Below are positions 1-6,224 of a DNA stretch of 64,000 nt, one piece after another (within the stretch, counting starts at the first letter, position 1; every line of letters starts with the position of its first letter). This stretch comes from an uncultured Coriobacteriaceae bacterium (GTDB lineage Bacteria; Actinomycetota; Coriobacteriia; Coriobacteriales; Eggerthellaceae). A model generated the notes under the pieces. It had not been told where the DNA came from. It was given only the letters and a program-made list of their open reading frames with translations, and did no database searches. A program made the translations under genes and the position numbers. The stretch lies in contig CACXMZ010000008.1 in the NCBI GenBank assembly GCA_902768975.1, positions 99,111-163,110 on the forward strand, read 5' to 3'.

Positions 1-129
1 GTAACGCTTTCGCCCGAAGTCGCCGACTTTAACACCGTGCAGGAACAGCTCACCGAAGTGGGGAAGCGCCTGGGCCTTCAAATTACCATTCAGCGCCAAG
101 ACGTTTTCGACTTCATGTACAACATCTAA
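1..129 (+). CDS. C-terminal end of an ACT-domain protein (UPF0237-like), cut by window edge
   Basis: An open frame runs from base 1 to a TAA at 127-129 and encodes 42 residues. It ends in ITIQRQDVFDFMYNI, which closely resembles the usual end of the small UPF0237 ACT-domain proteins (typically an Ile-Val-Gln-x-x-Asp-Ile-Phe-x-x-Met-His-x-Ile pattern). Those proteins are about 90 residues long and are presumed to bind a small-molecule ligand; in many anaerobes they sit next to a DUF711/UPF0210 gene, but here what follows is a non-coding stretch. The start is outside the window, so length and context upstream cannot be judged. Family assignment rests on the C-terminal motif alone. Confidence 0.6.
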   Translation, partial: VTLSPEVADFNTVQEQLTEVGKRLGLQITIQRQDVFDFMYNI

Positions 130-177
130 AACCAATTCGCTTTTCGCTCCATTAGGAAAGGGTAGTGTCTATTATTC

Positions 178-206
178 TTGACAGAGTATTATCCTTTAGC
201 TAGAAT
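178..206 (+). promoter_or_regulatory. Near-consensus sigma70-type promoter within an inverted repeat
   Basis: TTGACA at 178-183, a 17-base spacer and TAGAAT at 201-206 make an almost perfect housekeeping promoter. A 9-bp perfect inverted repeat (TATTATTCT at 170-178, AGAATAATA at 202-210) brackets it, so both boxes are partly covered by the dyad. The expected start is near 213, only about 36 bases before the terminator hairpin at 249, and no ORF fits between. Confidence 0.7.
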
Positions 207-248
207 AATATCACTCCTCTGAAAGCAAAAGCTTTCTCGTCAAGAACA

Positions 249-270
249 CGGCAGCCATCGCTGCCGTTTT
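249..270 (+). terminator. Intrinsic terminator of a very short transcript
   Basis: CGGCAGC (249-255), loop CATC, GCTGCCG (260-266), then TTTT and more pyrimidines. Together with the promoter at 178-206 it would define an RNA of only about 55-60 nt. It lies downstream of, and convergent with, the minus-strand gene at 315-779. A weaker dyad (GAAAGC/GCTTTC, 221-236) lies inside the predicted transcript. Confidence 0.6.
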
Positions 271-314
271 CTTTTGTCTTGAAATGGTTTTCCAAGCTGT
301 GCGCGTGTGAAGTT

Positions 315-779
315 TTATTGTTGGCCAGCGTGTGGGAGGCCGCGAAGGAGCGCCCATACGGTTTTCTTTCCCGCTTCGCTTTCCAGCAGGCCGCCAAGAT
401 TATTAAACGCGCAGGCGTCGCGTCCAAAAAGACGAAAGCGGCCTTGCGTGGGTACTTCACAGCGAAAGGCTTGGGCCACACATTCGCGTGCCGCCGTGCC
501 CACCACGACCACGGAAAGTGGGTCAAGCGCTTCAACGATTTCGTAGACGTCTGCTTGCGTAAGCTGGGCACCCTCAGCATTGCGCATGCGCACGAAGGTA
601 GCCCCTTCATTCCAACCGAGCGCTTCGGCAGACTTTTGCAAAGCTTCAGTTTCGGCCGCGCTCATTTCCGCTTCGGCAAGCACCAAGAAAAAGGCCGAAG
701 TGGGCCCGGCAAGGTGCGCCCCAAAGCGCGCCACGCAGGCATTGCGCGTAAAGCTGTACATGTTTTCTTCTGGCGTCAT
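315..779 (-). CDS. Conserved hypothetical protein, 154 aa
   Basis: A 154-residue soluble protein with no signal peptide or membrane segment. It has no domain I can name. The codon pattern (GAA, GAC, GCx-rich) matches neighbouring real genes, which argues that this strand, and not the overlapping plus-strand frames, is coding. AGGAG lies only two bases before the ATG at 779, closer than usual. An alternative start is the Met at residue 7 (761), preceded by AGAAG. A TACAAT box lies just upstream on the minus strand. The middle of the protein (VYEIVEALDPLSVVVVGTAA) looks like an alternating beta/alpha fold. It is transcribed divergently from the foldase gene at 934. Confidence 0.6.
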   Translation of the reverse strand: MTPEENMYSFTRNACVARFGAHLAGPTSAFFLVLAEAEMSAAETEALQKSAEALGWNEGATFVRMRNAEGAQLTQADVYEIVEALDPLSVVVVGTAARECVAQAFRCEVPTQGRFRLFGRDACAFNNLGGLLESEAGKKTVWALLRGLPHAGQQ

Positions 780-933
780 ACTCCTATTGTATCAAGCCTG
801 TTTGGCGCCACACGTGCCCGCGACACGAATGTGTAGCGAACATGGGTAATTTGTGCAGCTAAAACCGCGTTTTTATGCCTGTGGCACAATACGCTTTGTT
901 GTATTGAACAGCGCAAACGTAAAGGAATGACTT

Positions 934-2202
934 ATGAAAAAGAAGCTGGGCAATCTGCTTGGAATTACGGCGGTTTTCGGGCTGGTGGCAGCCTTCGGTT
1001 TGAGCGCGTGTAGCAGCGCCGGAGCATCGTCTTCGTCTGCCGCGGTTGAAGGCCTTACGGGTGGCGTTGCAGCCACGGTTAACGGCAAAGAAATCATGGA
1101 AGACGAAATCACCACCTACATTCAAACTTGGCGTGAAACCAACAACATGACCGACGAAGATTCATGGGGCAACTACCTGGTTTCCATCGGGGAAAACCCT
1201 GCGCAGCTTCGCGAATATATAATCGACGGCCACATTTCTGAAATCCTTACCGAACAGGCCGCTGGCGAAATGGGCATCGAAGTAACCGACGCCGAAATCG
1301 ACGAAGCGGTGGCAAGCATGCGGGCAAACTACCCGTCCGACGAAGCCTGGCAAACCGCGCTTGAACAGGCCGGCACGAACGAAGAAGACTACCGCGAAAG
1401 CATTCGCAAGAGCCTCCTGGACCAGCGCGTACAGGAAAAGGTTTCTGAAGAAGCTGCCCCAGTGACCGACGAACAGCTTCTGGAAAACGCCCAGATGTAC
1501 GCCGACATGGTGGACGGCATGCGCCGTTCGTCCCACATTCTGTTCAGCCTTGAAGACAAGGAAACGGCCGAAAAGGTGCTGGCTCAGCTGCAGGACGGCA
1601 GCCTGAACTTTGAAGACGCAGCCAAGGAATATTCCGTGGACTCTTCTGGTGCAAACGGCGGTGACGTGGGCTGGGACAAGATCAACAGCTTTGTTGCTGA
1701 ATACCAGGAAGGTCTCGACGCGCTGCAGGTGGGCGAAATTAGTGGCCTGGTGGAAAGCCAGTACGGTTACCATATTATCAAGTGCACCGACCTCTACACC
1801 CTTCCTGAAGGCGGTATTACGTCTGTTGACCAGATCCCCGAAGCTTTGCTGGACATGATCAAGAGCCAGCTGGAGTCCAGCGCGAAGACAACGGCAGTGG
1901 GCGACTGGTACGCTAAGTACAAGGAAGAGGCCGACATCGTCATTAACGAAATGCCTGAAGGTCTGCCGTACAACATCGACATCACTCCGTACCAGGAAGC
2001 TGCCAGCAGTGAAGCAGCCGAAGGCGAAGACGGCATGGTAGTTGAAGTGGAAGACGAAGCTGGTGCAAGTGCAGACGCTGAAGCTACCGCTGAAGGCGAA
2101 ACCGCTACTGAAGATGCAGCGGCGGAAGGCGCAACTGCCGCAGGTGAAGCAACAGACACTACCACCGAACAGCCTGCAGAAATTAGCTCTTCAGCCGCGT
2201 AG
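934..2202 (+). CDS. Parvulin-type peptidyl-prolyl isomerase lipoprotein (PrsA/SurA-like)
   Basis: This 422-residue lipoprotein begins with a lipoprotein signal peptide ending in the lipobox LSAC, so it should be anchored outside the membrane. It has a SurA/PrsA-like N-terminal helical region (about residues 45-190) and a parvulin rotamase domain at about 195-290 (starts RRSSHILF, ends YGYHIIK). It ends in an acidic Ala/Glu/Thr-rich tail of about 70 residues. Proteins of this family catalyse cis-trans isomerisation of prolyl bonds and help secreted proteins fold. AAAGGA at 921-926 gives a well placed Shine-Dalgarno for the ATG at 934. The gene is monocistronic and ends in a strong terminator. 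A foldase is a sensible companion for the very large exported proteins downstream, but no direct link is shown by the sequence. Confidence 0.9.
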   Translation: MKKKLGNLLGITAVFGLVAAFGLSACSSAGASSSSAAVEGLTGGVAATVNGKEIMEDEITTYIQTWRETNNMTDEDSWGNYLVSIGENPAQLREYIIDGHISEILTEQAAGEMGIEVTDAEIDEAVASMRANYPSDEAWQTALEQAGTNEEDYRESIRKSLLDQRVQEKVSEEAAPVTDEQLLENAQMYADMVDGMRRSSHILFSLEDKETAEKVLAQLQDGSLNFEDAAKEYSVDSSGANGGDVGWDKINSFVAEYQEGLDALQVGEISGLVESQYGYHIIKCTDLYTLPEGGITSVDQIPEALLDMIKSQLESSAKTTAVGDWYAKYKEEADIVINEMPEGLPYNIDITPYQEAASSEAAEGEDGMVVEVEDEAGASADAEATAEGETATEDAAAEGATAAGEATDTTTEQPAEISSSAA

Positions 2203-2230
2203 TGTTTTGCGCTACATACTAGGAAGTAAC

Positions 2231-2265
2231 GACGCCCGCTCAGAAGAGTGGGCGTCTGCTTTTTT
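2231..2265 (+). terminator. Intrinsic terminator after foldase gene
   Basis: GACGCCCGCT (2231-2240) pairs with AGTGGGCGTC (2247-2256, one G-U), followed by CTGC and six T residues. Confidence 0.85.
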
Positions 2266-2285
2266 ATACCGTGTTAAGAGATATG

Positions 2286-2315
2286 TTTACTGTTTCAAAC
2301 CTAGTAATTTATACT
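2286..2315 (+). promoter_or_regulatory. Probable promoter of the Cys-rich surface protein gene
   Basis: TTTACT at 2286-2291, an 18-base spacer and TATACT at 2310-2315, about 40 bases before the chosen ATG at 2357. The match is moderate and is judged by eye only. Confidence 0.5.
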
Positions 2316-2356
2316 TATAGAACTCGATGCATTTCCAGGACGGGGGCGTAGAAATT

Positions 2357-5176
2357 ATGAAAAGGGTTCTTACGAGTTTCTTCGTATCCACTCTGTTGGC
2401 GCTAGCGATGGTATCGCTGTTTGCTTTAGAAGCATATGCCCAAACAGGGGTATACACCGGCACGGACATCCTTGGGCAGGGTTCCAATTCGCCATCTGCC
2501 AAGGTTGTTAATTATGGCGGAAGGTCATGGTATGTGGTTGGATATAACGGCACGGGATCGGCAAGCGCACAGGGCGAAATGGTCCTGTTTATGAAGGGGA
2601 TCGAAACAAACGCCCCCTACAATAATAATTTGGATCTAACTTATAAAGGCTGCACACTGCAGACTACCATCGACAATTTCGTCAACGATAACTTTTCTGC
2701 CGAAGAAAAAGCAGCCATCATCCCCAAGACACTTAAAGGCATGAATGTAGATGCCTACGATGACTGGTGGTGGTATGACAACTTCCATACGGTAGATGAT
2801 GTGCCTTTTGAGGGCGTAACAGTACTGGCCTGGCCCCTCGGCGCAAATGAGGCGCGTACGGTAAATCAAGAACTTCGAAAAGCAGATTATGAGTACTGGC
2901 TCAGATCTCTCGGCACCGTTGGGTATGTAGATTGGTCTGATTTATTGGAAGTTTCAGACTTAATGGCAATCGTATCGGCCAATGGTGATGTCGACGTGCA
3001 GTGGGATAACGAGAATATCACCTGGTGGAAAGGCGTACGCCTCGGATTTAAGATGAAGATGGACAGCGTATTAATGACTACTCTTACCTCAACCGGAGAG
3101 TATAAGCTGACTTTAAAAGATGAAGCACGTAAGATTTTCTCTGTCGATAACTGTGATAACTCCATAAATGCCAGTGGAGACCTGGTCGTTAAATATCAAA
3201 ATGCAGTTGCCGGAGACAACGAATATATCTCTTACATCATCAAAGGTAGTGACGGCAGTATTAAGAGCTATAAGCGCTGCGACAAAGTATCGTCAGCTTC
3301 CGGAACTGCTACGCTCACCGGGCTTCCCAAGGATGCAAGTGGCAAGATTTCTCTTGGAGCGGGTGACAAACTCTATGTCTTTAACGAACAAGTAAACGGC
3401 GACAAAAAAAGCAACCTTGCATCGGATCTTATCGAACTCAGTACAACACCTGGCCATGATTGGGATTTTTGGTATTTTAACTATCAAAAATATGATGGTA
3501 AAAAAACTGCGCTTGCGGGCTATAAATGTCAGATAAACCCTATGCACATTCAGTATGTAGAGGCAGAAATAGATACCGGTGGCGTCACGGCAACATGTGA
3601 AGACTATATTGCCGTAAATCAGACAGTTTCTATCAGTGCAGATAAAGCACTTGATGGAATTGCACGACAAACGACTGAAAAAAGTATACTGATGCCCTTA
3701 GGCCACGACTGGGAAGAGCCAACATACGAGTGGTCCGCAGACAACAAGACCGTCACGGCTAAACGCGTCTGTAAACGCGATTCTTCGCATATAGAGACGG
3801 AGACCGTATCCACAACAAAGAGCATTACCGAGTGGCCCACCTGCAGTGCGACAGGACTTGCCACTTATACGTCGAATGCCTTTGCAAACAGCGCCTTTAC
3901 GGTACAAACGAAGACCGGTGTTGAAGTGCCTGTTGACCCGGAAGCACATGACTGGGATTATGAAAACGCAGAAGAAATTGAGTCTACGGATTTCTGTGGT
4001 GACAAAGCATTGTTGCTAACATGCACAATCTGTAAAGAAACAAAACTTGAGGCAACAAGTGATGCGCGTCACGAATGGGAAGACGAATGGACTGTTTTTT
4101 CCGAGCCAACTTGCGAGGAAGATGGCGTTGAGTTTCATGAGTGCAAAAACTGTACTACCTTAGACCTTGAACATCCGCAGCTAATCAAAGCACATGGTCA
4201 TGACTGGGGCGAAGGTGAAGTTTCTAAAAAGGCAACCTGTACAGAGGATGGCGTAAAGACATTTACCTGCGCCCATGATGCCAGCCATATTAAGACAGAG
4301 GTTATCGAAAAAACAGGTCACATAGAGGCAGATCCTGTTCGTGAAAACGTAGCCCCGGCAAGCTGTGAAACAGAAGGAAGCTACGATGAAGTAGTATATT
4401 GCGCCACATGTAACGCTGAGCTAAGCCGTGAGAAAAAGACGGTAGATGCACTTGGCCACGACTGGAGTGAGTGGACCAGAACAAAGGAACCTACTTGCAC
4501 AGAAAGTACTACAGAAGAAAGAGTTTGTTCTCACAATGCCAAGCACAAAGAGAATAGAGTGGTGGACGCCCTGGGTCACGACTGGGGTGAGTGGGTTGTC
4601 ACTAAGGAACGCAGCGAAACAGAAGAAGGTATTGAAACCAGAACCTGCAACCACGACAGCAGCCATACCGAAACAAGAACCATTCCTATAATCCGACCGA
4701 AAGAGATAAGCTATCGCAACACGGAAGGCAACGGCACGCAGTGGACAAAGGGAAGCGGCAAAACAGCGGACTTCACCTTCGTACGGTCGGACAGCGACGG
4801 CGAGACTTTCTCGCACTTCATAGGCATTCAGGTAGACGGGGTGGATGTCGCCGCTACTAACTACACGGCAGAGCCAGGTAGCGTTATCGTAAAGCTGAAG
4901 CCCGCCTATCTTGAGACACTGTCTGCGGGCGAACATACCCTGACGGCATTATTCGACGATGGAAATAATGTTACCGTGAACTTTAAGGTACTCGTTCCTT
5001 CACCAGCGTCAGACGATAAGAAATCGAACACTTCGCCAACAGCTGCGCCTACCGCTGCAAAGACCACGGCAAACACAAGTGACAGCACGCATGTTGGCGC
5101 TTATGTAACTGTGTTGGGCGTGTCACTCATAATGCTTTGCTTGCTTTATGCCACAAGAACACGTAGAAAAGAATAG
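2357..5176 (+). CDS. Secreted/anchored surface protein: DUF6273-like head and Cys/HDW repeats
   Basis: Starting at ATG 2357 gives 939 residues with a clean signal peptide (MKRVL... to ALEAYAQ). An upstream ATG at 2327 would add ten residues before it; GGGGGCG precedes 2357. About residues 40-270 resemble the DUF6273 type of domain (WYVVGYN, LQTTIDNF, EEKAAII, YWLRS). From about 370 to 780 come irregular repeats of 40-60 residues with paired cysteines and a recurring GHDW-(G/S)-E-W motif plus TCTEDG...C-x(2-3)-H. These look like small disulfide- or metal-stabilised beta repeats common in gut-bacterial surface proteins. A final beta domain, a Thr/Ala-rich spacer, a hydrophobic segment and RTRRKE follow. 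This has the layout of a sortase anchor without LPXTG; NTSDST sits where the motif should be. Base composition is more AT-rich than its neighbours. Function unknown; surface adhesion is a guess. Confidence 0.8.
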   Translation: MKRVLTSFFVSTLLALAMVSLFALEAYAQTGVYTGTDILGQGSNSPSAKVVNYGGRSWYVVGYNGTGSASAQGEMVLFMKGIETNAPYNNNLDLTYKGCTLQTTIDNFVNDNFSAEEKAAIIPKTLKGMNVDAYDDWWWYDNFHTVDDVPFEGVTVLAWPLGANEARTVNQELRKADYEYWLRSLGTVGYVDWSDLLEVSDLMAIVSANGDVDVQWDNENITWWKGVRLGFKMKMDSVLMTTLTSTGEYKLTLKDEARKIFSVDNCDNSINASGDLVVKYQNAVAGDNEYISYIIKGSDGSIKSYKRCDKVSSASGTATLTGLPKDASGKISLGAGDKLYVFNEQVNGDKKSNLASDLIELSTTPGHDWDFWYFNYQKYDGKKTALAGYKCQINPMHIQYVEAEIDTGGVTATCEDYIAVNQTVSISADKALDGIARQTTEKSILMPLGHDWEEPTYEWSADNKTVTAKRVCKRDSSHIETETVSTTKSITEWPTCSATGLATYTSNAFANSAFTVQTKTGVEVPVDPEAHDWDYENAEEIESTDFCGDKALLLTCTICKETKLEATSDARHEWEDEWTVFSEPTCEEDGVEFHECKNCTTLDLEHPQLIKAHGHDWGEGEVSKKATCTEDGVKTFTCAHDASHIKTEVIEKTGHIEADPVRENVAPASCETEGSYDEVVYCATCNAELSREKKTVDALGHDWSEWTRTKEPTCTESTTEERVCSHNAKHKENRVVDALGHDWGEWVVTKERSETEEGIETRTCNHDSSHTETRTIPIIRPKEISYRNTEGNGTQWTKGSGKTADFTFVRSDSDGETFSHFIGIQVDGVDVAATNYTAEPGSVIVKLKPAYLETLSAGEHTLTALFDDGNNVTVNFKVLVPSPASDDKKSNTSPTAAPTAAKTTANTSDSTHVGAYVTVLGVSLIMLCLLYATRTRRKE

Positions 5177-5188
5177 TGTCATAGCAAC

Positions 5189-5220
5189 AAAAAACTGCAG
5201 GTCCGTTGTTGGACCTGCAG
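5189..5220 (-). terminator. Terminator of tRNA-Ser(CGA)
   Basis: CTGCAGGTCC (5195-5204), a 6-base loop and GGACCTGCAG (5211-5220) form a 10-bp stem. On the minus strand it is followed by six T residues (A run at 5189-5194). Confidence 0.85.
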
Positions 5221-5228
5221 GCTCGTTC

Positions 5229-5321
5229 TGGCGGAGAGATAGGGATTCGAACCCTAGTCACCATTTAACATGGTGAAACGGTTTTCGAGACCGCCGCATT
5301 CAACCGCTCTGCCATCTCTCC
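5229..5321 (-). tRNA. tRNA-Ser (anticodon CGA)
   Basis: The minus strand folds as a class II tRNA: acceptor GGAGAGA/TCTCTCC, discriminator G, encoded CCA (5229-5231 on plus). The anticodon loop is CTCGAAA with anticodon CGA. There is a long variable arm and a T-arm with GGTTCGAATCC. Length is 93 nt including CCA. It decodes UCG. Confidence 0.95.
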
Positions 5322-5346
5322 ATAATGCAAGGAAGAATAATAGCAT

Positions 5347-5376
5347 AAAACAAAGCAGGTCCATGTTTGGACCTGC
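5347..5376 (-). terminator. Duplicated tRNA terminator, detached copy
   Basis: GCAGGTCC (5355-5362), a 6-base loop and GGACCTGC (5369-5376), then T-rich sequence on the minus strand. It is identical to the terminator of tRNA-Ser(GGA) and lies just upstream of tRNA-Ser(CGA). Confidence 0.75.
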
Positions 5377-5386
5377 GAGTCTTTTC

Positions 5387-5408
5387 TGGCGGAGAGATGG
5401 GGATTCGA
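5387..5408 (-). pseudogene. 3' fragment of a tRNA-Ser gene
   Basis: Twenty-two bases identical to the 3' end of tRNA-Ser(GGA): half of the T-arm, the acceptor 3' strand TCTCTCC, discriminator G and CCA. On its 5' side (minus strand) it runs straight into the palindromic insert at 5409-5514 in the middle of the T-loop, so it cannot make a tRNA. Confidence 0.85.
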
Positions 5409-5514
5409 CATTGCGCTTCGCGCAATGACCCGCTTCGCTTCGCTCGCGACAAACGTGCCAGAGGGCACGTTTGGCCCTCTCGGGGTTCGAATCCCCATAG
5501 CGAACATGCGAAGA
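5409..5514. other. 106-bp palindrome-rich insert in the tRNA-Ser T-loop
   Basis: The stretch contains CATTGCGC/GCGCAATG (5409-5416 with 5420-5427) and CAAACGTGCC/GGCACGTTTG (5450-5459 with 5464-5473, loop AGAG). A competing stem, AGAGGGC/GCCCTCT (5460-5466 with 5474-5480), shares bases with the second. At 5482-5498 a T-arm sequence (GGGGTTCGAATCCCCAT) appears on the plus strand, opposite in orientation to the tRNA genes around it. No ORF of note. It may be a REP/MITE-like element or an integration scar. Confidence 0.55.
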
Positions 5515-5544
5515 AAAACAAAGCAGGTCCATGTTTGGACCTGC
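5515..5544 (-). terminator. Terminator of tRNA-Ser(GGA)
   Basis: GCAGGTCC (5523-5530), loop ATGTTT and GGACCTGC (5537-5544), followed on the minus strand by TTTGTTTTT. Confidence 0.8.
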
Positions 5545-5554
5545 GAGTCTTTTC

Positions 5555-5646
5555 TGGCGGAGAGATGGGGATTCGAACCCCAGATACCCTTTTGAGGTAT
5601 ACACGATTTCCAATCGTGCTCCTTCGGCCAGCTCGGACATCTCTCC
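5555..5646 (-). tRNA. tRNA-Ser (anticodon GGA)
   Basis: Minus strand: acceptor GGAGAGA/TCTCTCC, discriminator G and encoded CCA, anticodon stem CACGA/TCGTG with loop TTGGAAA (anticodon GGA). It has a long variable arm and a canonical T-arm. It decodes UCC and UCU. Confidence 0.95.
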
Positions 5647-5685
5647 GTTTATAAGCGGCACCCAATTCAGGCATCGCATAATTAC

Positions 5686-5735
5686 TGTTGGACATTGCAG
5701 GATTTGAACCTGCGACCCACTGTTTGTAAGGCAGT
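5686..5735 (-). pseudogene. 3' remnant of a tRNA-Val gene
   Basis: On the minus strand this holds the anticodon arm (loop CTTACAA, anticodon TAC), the T-arm GCAGG-TTCAAAT-CCTGC and the acceptor 3' strand AATGTCC, then A and ACA instead of CCA. It matches the intact tRNA-Val at 7586-7660 over the anticodon and T-arms with only a few differences. The D-arm and 5' acceptor strand are missing; no GGACATT occurs upstream. Together with the intact tRNA it brackets hipBA. Confidence 0.75.
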
Positions 5736-5907
5736 CCTGATAGTATATCAGAACGTTTCAGGATTCTTGCCATTTTTGCGCGTGTTGCTGTTTTCACCGT
5801 GGTACCACATAACCGCATTGAAGAGTTGTACTGCGTCGTCAAAGGCCTTTTCATGCATGCTATTGCAGTATGCCAAAAAGTTACCTAGGAAACGAGGGAC
5901 GAGATAA

Positions 5908-5995
5908 ATGCGAACGCATAAATGTAGCATTATTCTCCTTGAATTATGCGTACGCATTAGTTATAGTTATTTCAACAATATTTATGCGAACGCAT
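5908..5995. promoter_or_regulatory. Three palindromic operators, 38 bp apart, upstream of hipBA
   Basis: ATGCG(A/T)ACGCAT occurs at 5908-5919, 5946-5957 and 5984-5995, exactly 38 bases from start to start. The central one lies within the -35/-10 spacer of the hipBA promoter, the others upstream and downstream of it. HipB-type antitoxins repress their own operons by binding short palindromes as dimers, so these are the likely HipB sites. The rest of 5736-6011 holds no convincing gene. Confidence 0.8.
5939..5967 (+). promoter_or_regulatory. hipBA promoter
   Basis: TTGAAT at 5939-5944, a 17-base spacer and TATAGT at 5962-5967. The middle operator sits in the spacer, so bound repressor would block polymerase. 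AGAAAGGA just before ATG 6012 gives the ribosome site. Confidence 0.75.
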
Positions 5996-6011
5996 AACAG
6001 AAAGGATCGCG

Positions 6012-6224
6012 ATGCAAGTCTTTACTCCATCGGATATTGGCATAGCAATACGTCTGCGCCGTCAAGAACTTGGCCTGACTCAAATTGAATTAGCTGAACG
6101 TGTGGGCGTAGGTATTACGTACTTATCGAACATCGAAAACGGCAAGGAAACGGCTGAAATTGGCAAGGCGCTGCATATTCTTTCGATGCTCGGCTTGAAT
6201 ATGTACGTGGAGGAGCGCGTATGA
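6012..6224 (+). CDS. hipB: HipB-like antitoxin, XRE-family repressor
   Basis: This 70-residue protein is nearly all helix-turn-helix. It begins with IGIAIRLRRQELGLTQIELA, followed by a recognition-helix region (GVGITYLSNIENGK) and a short C-terminal tail typical of HipB. It should bind DNA as a dimer and neutralise the HipA kinase. Its stop overlaps the start of hipA (ATGA), so the two are translationally coupled. Three identical-type palindromes upstream are the natural targets for autorepression. AGAAAGGA precedes the ATG. Confidence 0.92.
   Translation: MQVFTPSDIGIAIRLRRQELGLTQIELAERVGVGITYLSNIENGKETAEIGKALHILSMLGLNMYVEERV

Larger units (their letters stand above)
5347..5576. repeat. 62-bp perfect direct repeat (5347-5408 and 5515-5576)
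   Basis: The two copies are identical over 62 bases and 168 bases apart. Each copy contains, in minus-strand order, the last 22 bases of a tRNA-Ser gene (part of T-arm, acceptor strand and CCA) and its terminator hairpin. The copy at 5515 belongs to the intact tRNA-Ser(GGA); the copy at 5347 is detached. Duplication of a tRNA 3' end is the classical trace left by site-specific integration, but a simple tandem duplication is also possible. Confidence 0.9.

Noticed and set aside
279..836. Plus-strand ORF of 185 codons over the conserved hypothetical gene
   Set aside because: Basic, Cys/His/Phe-rich composition typical of a shadow frame; the minus strand has the codon pattern of the genome and a ribosome-like site.
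5748..5957. Minus-strand ORF of 69 codons upstream of hipB
   Set aside because: Its start lies inside the central hipBA operator and its N-terminal part only reads through the palindromes; no ribosome site and no family likeness. It could be the worn end of an integrase gene, but nothing supports that.
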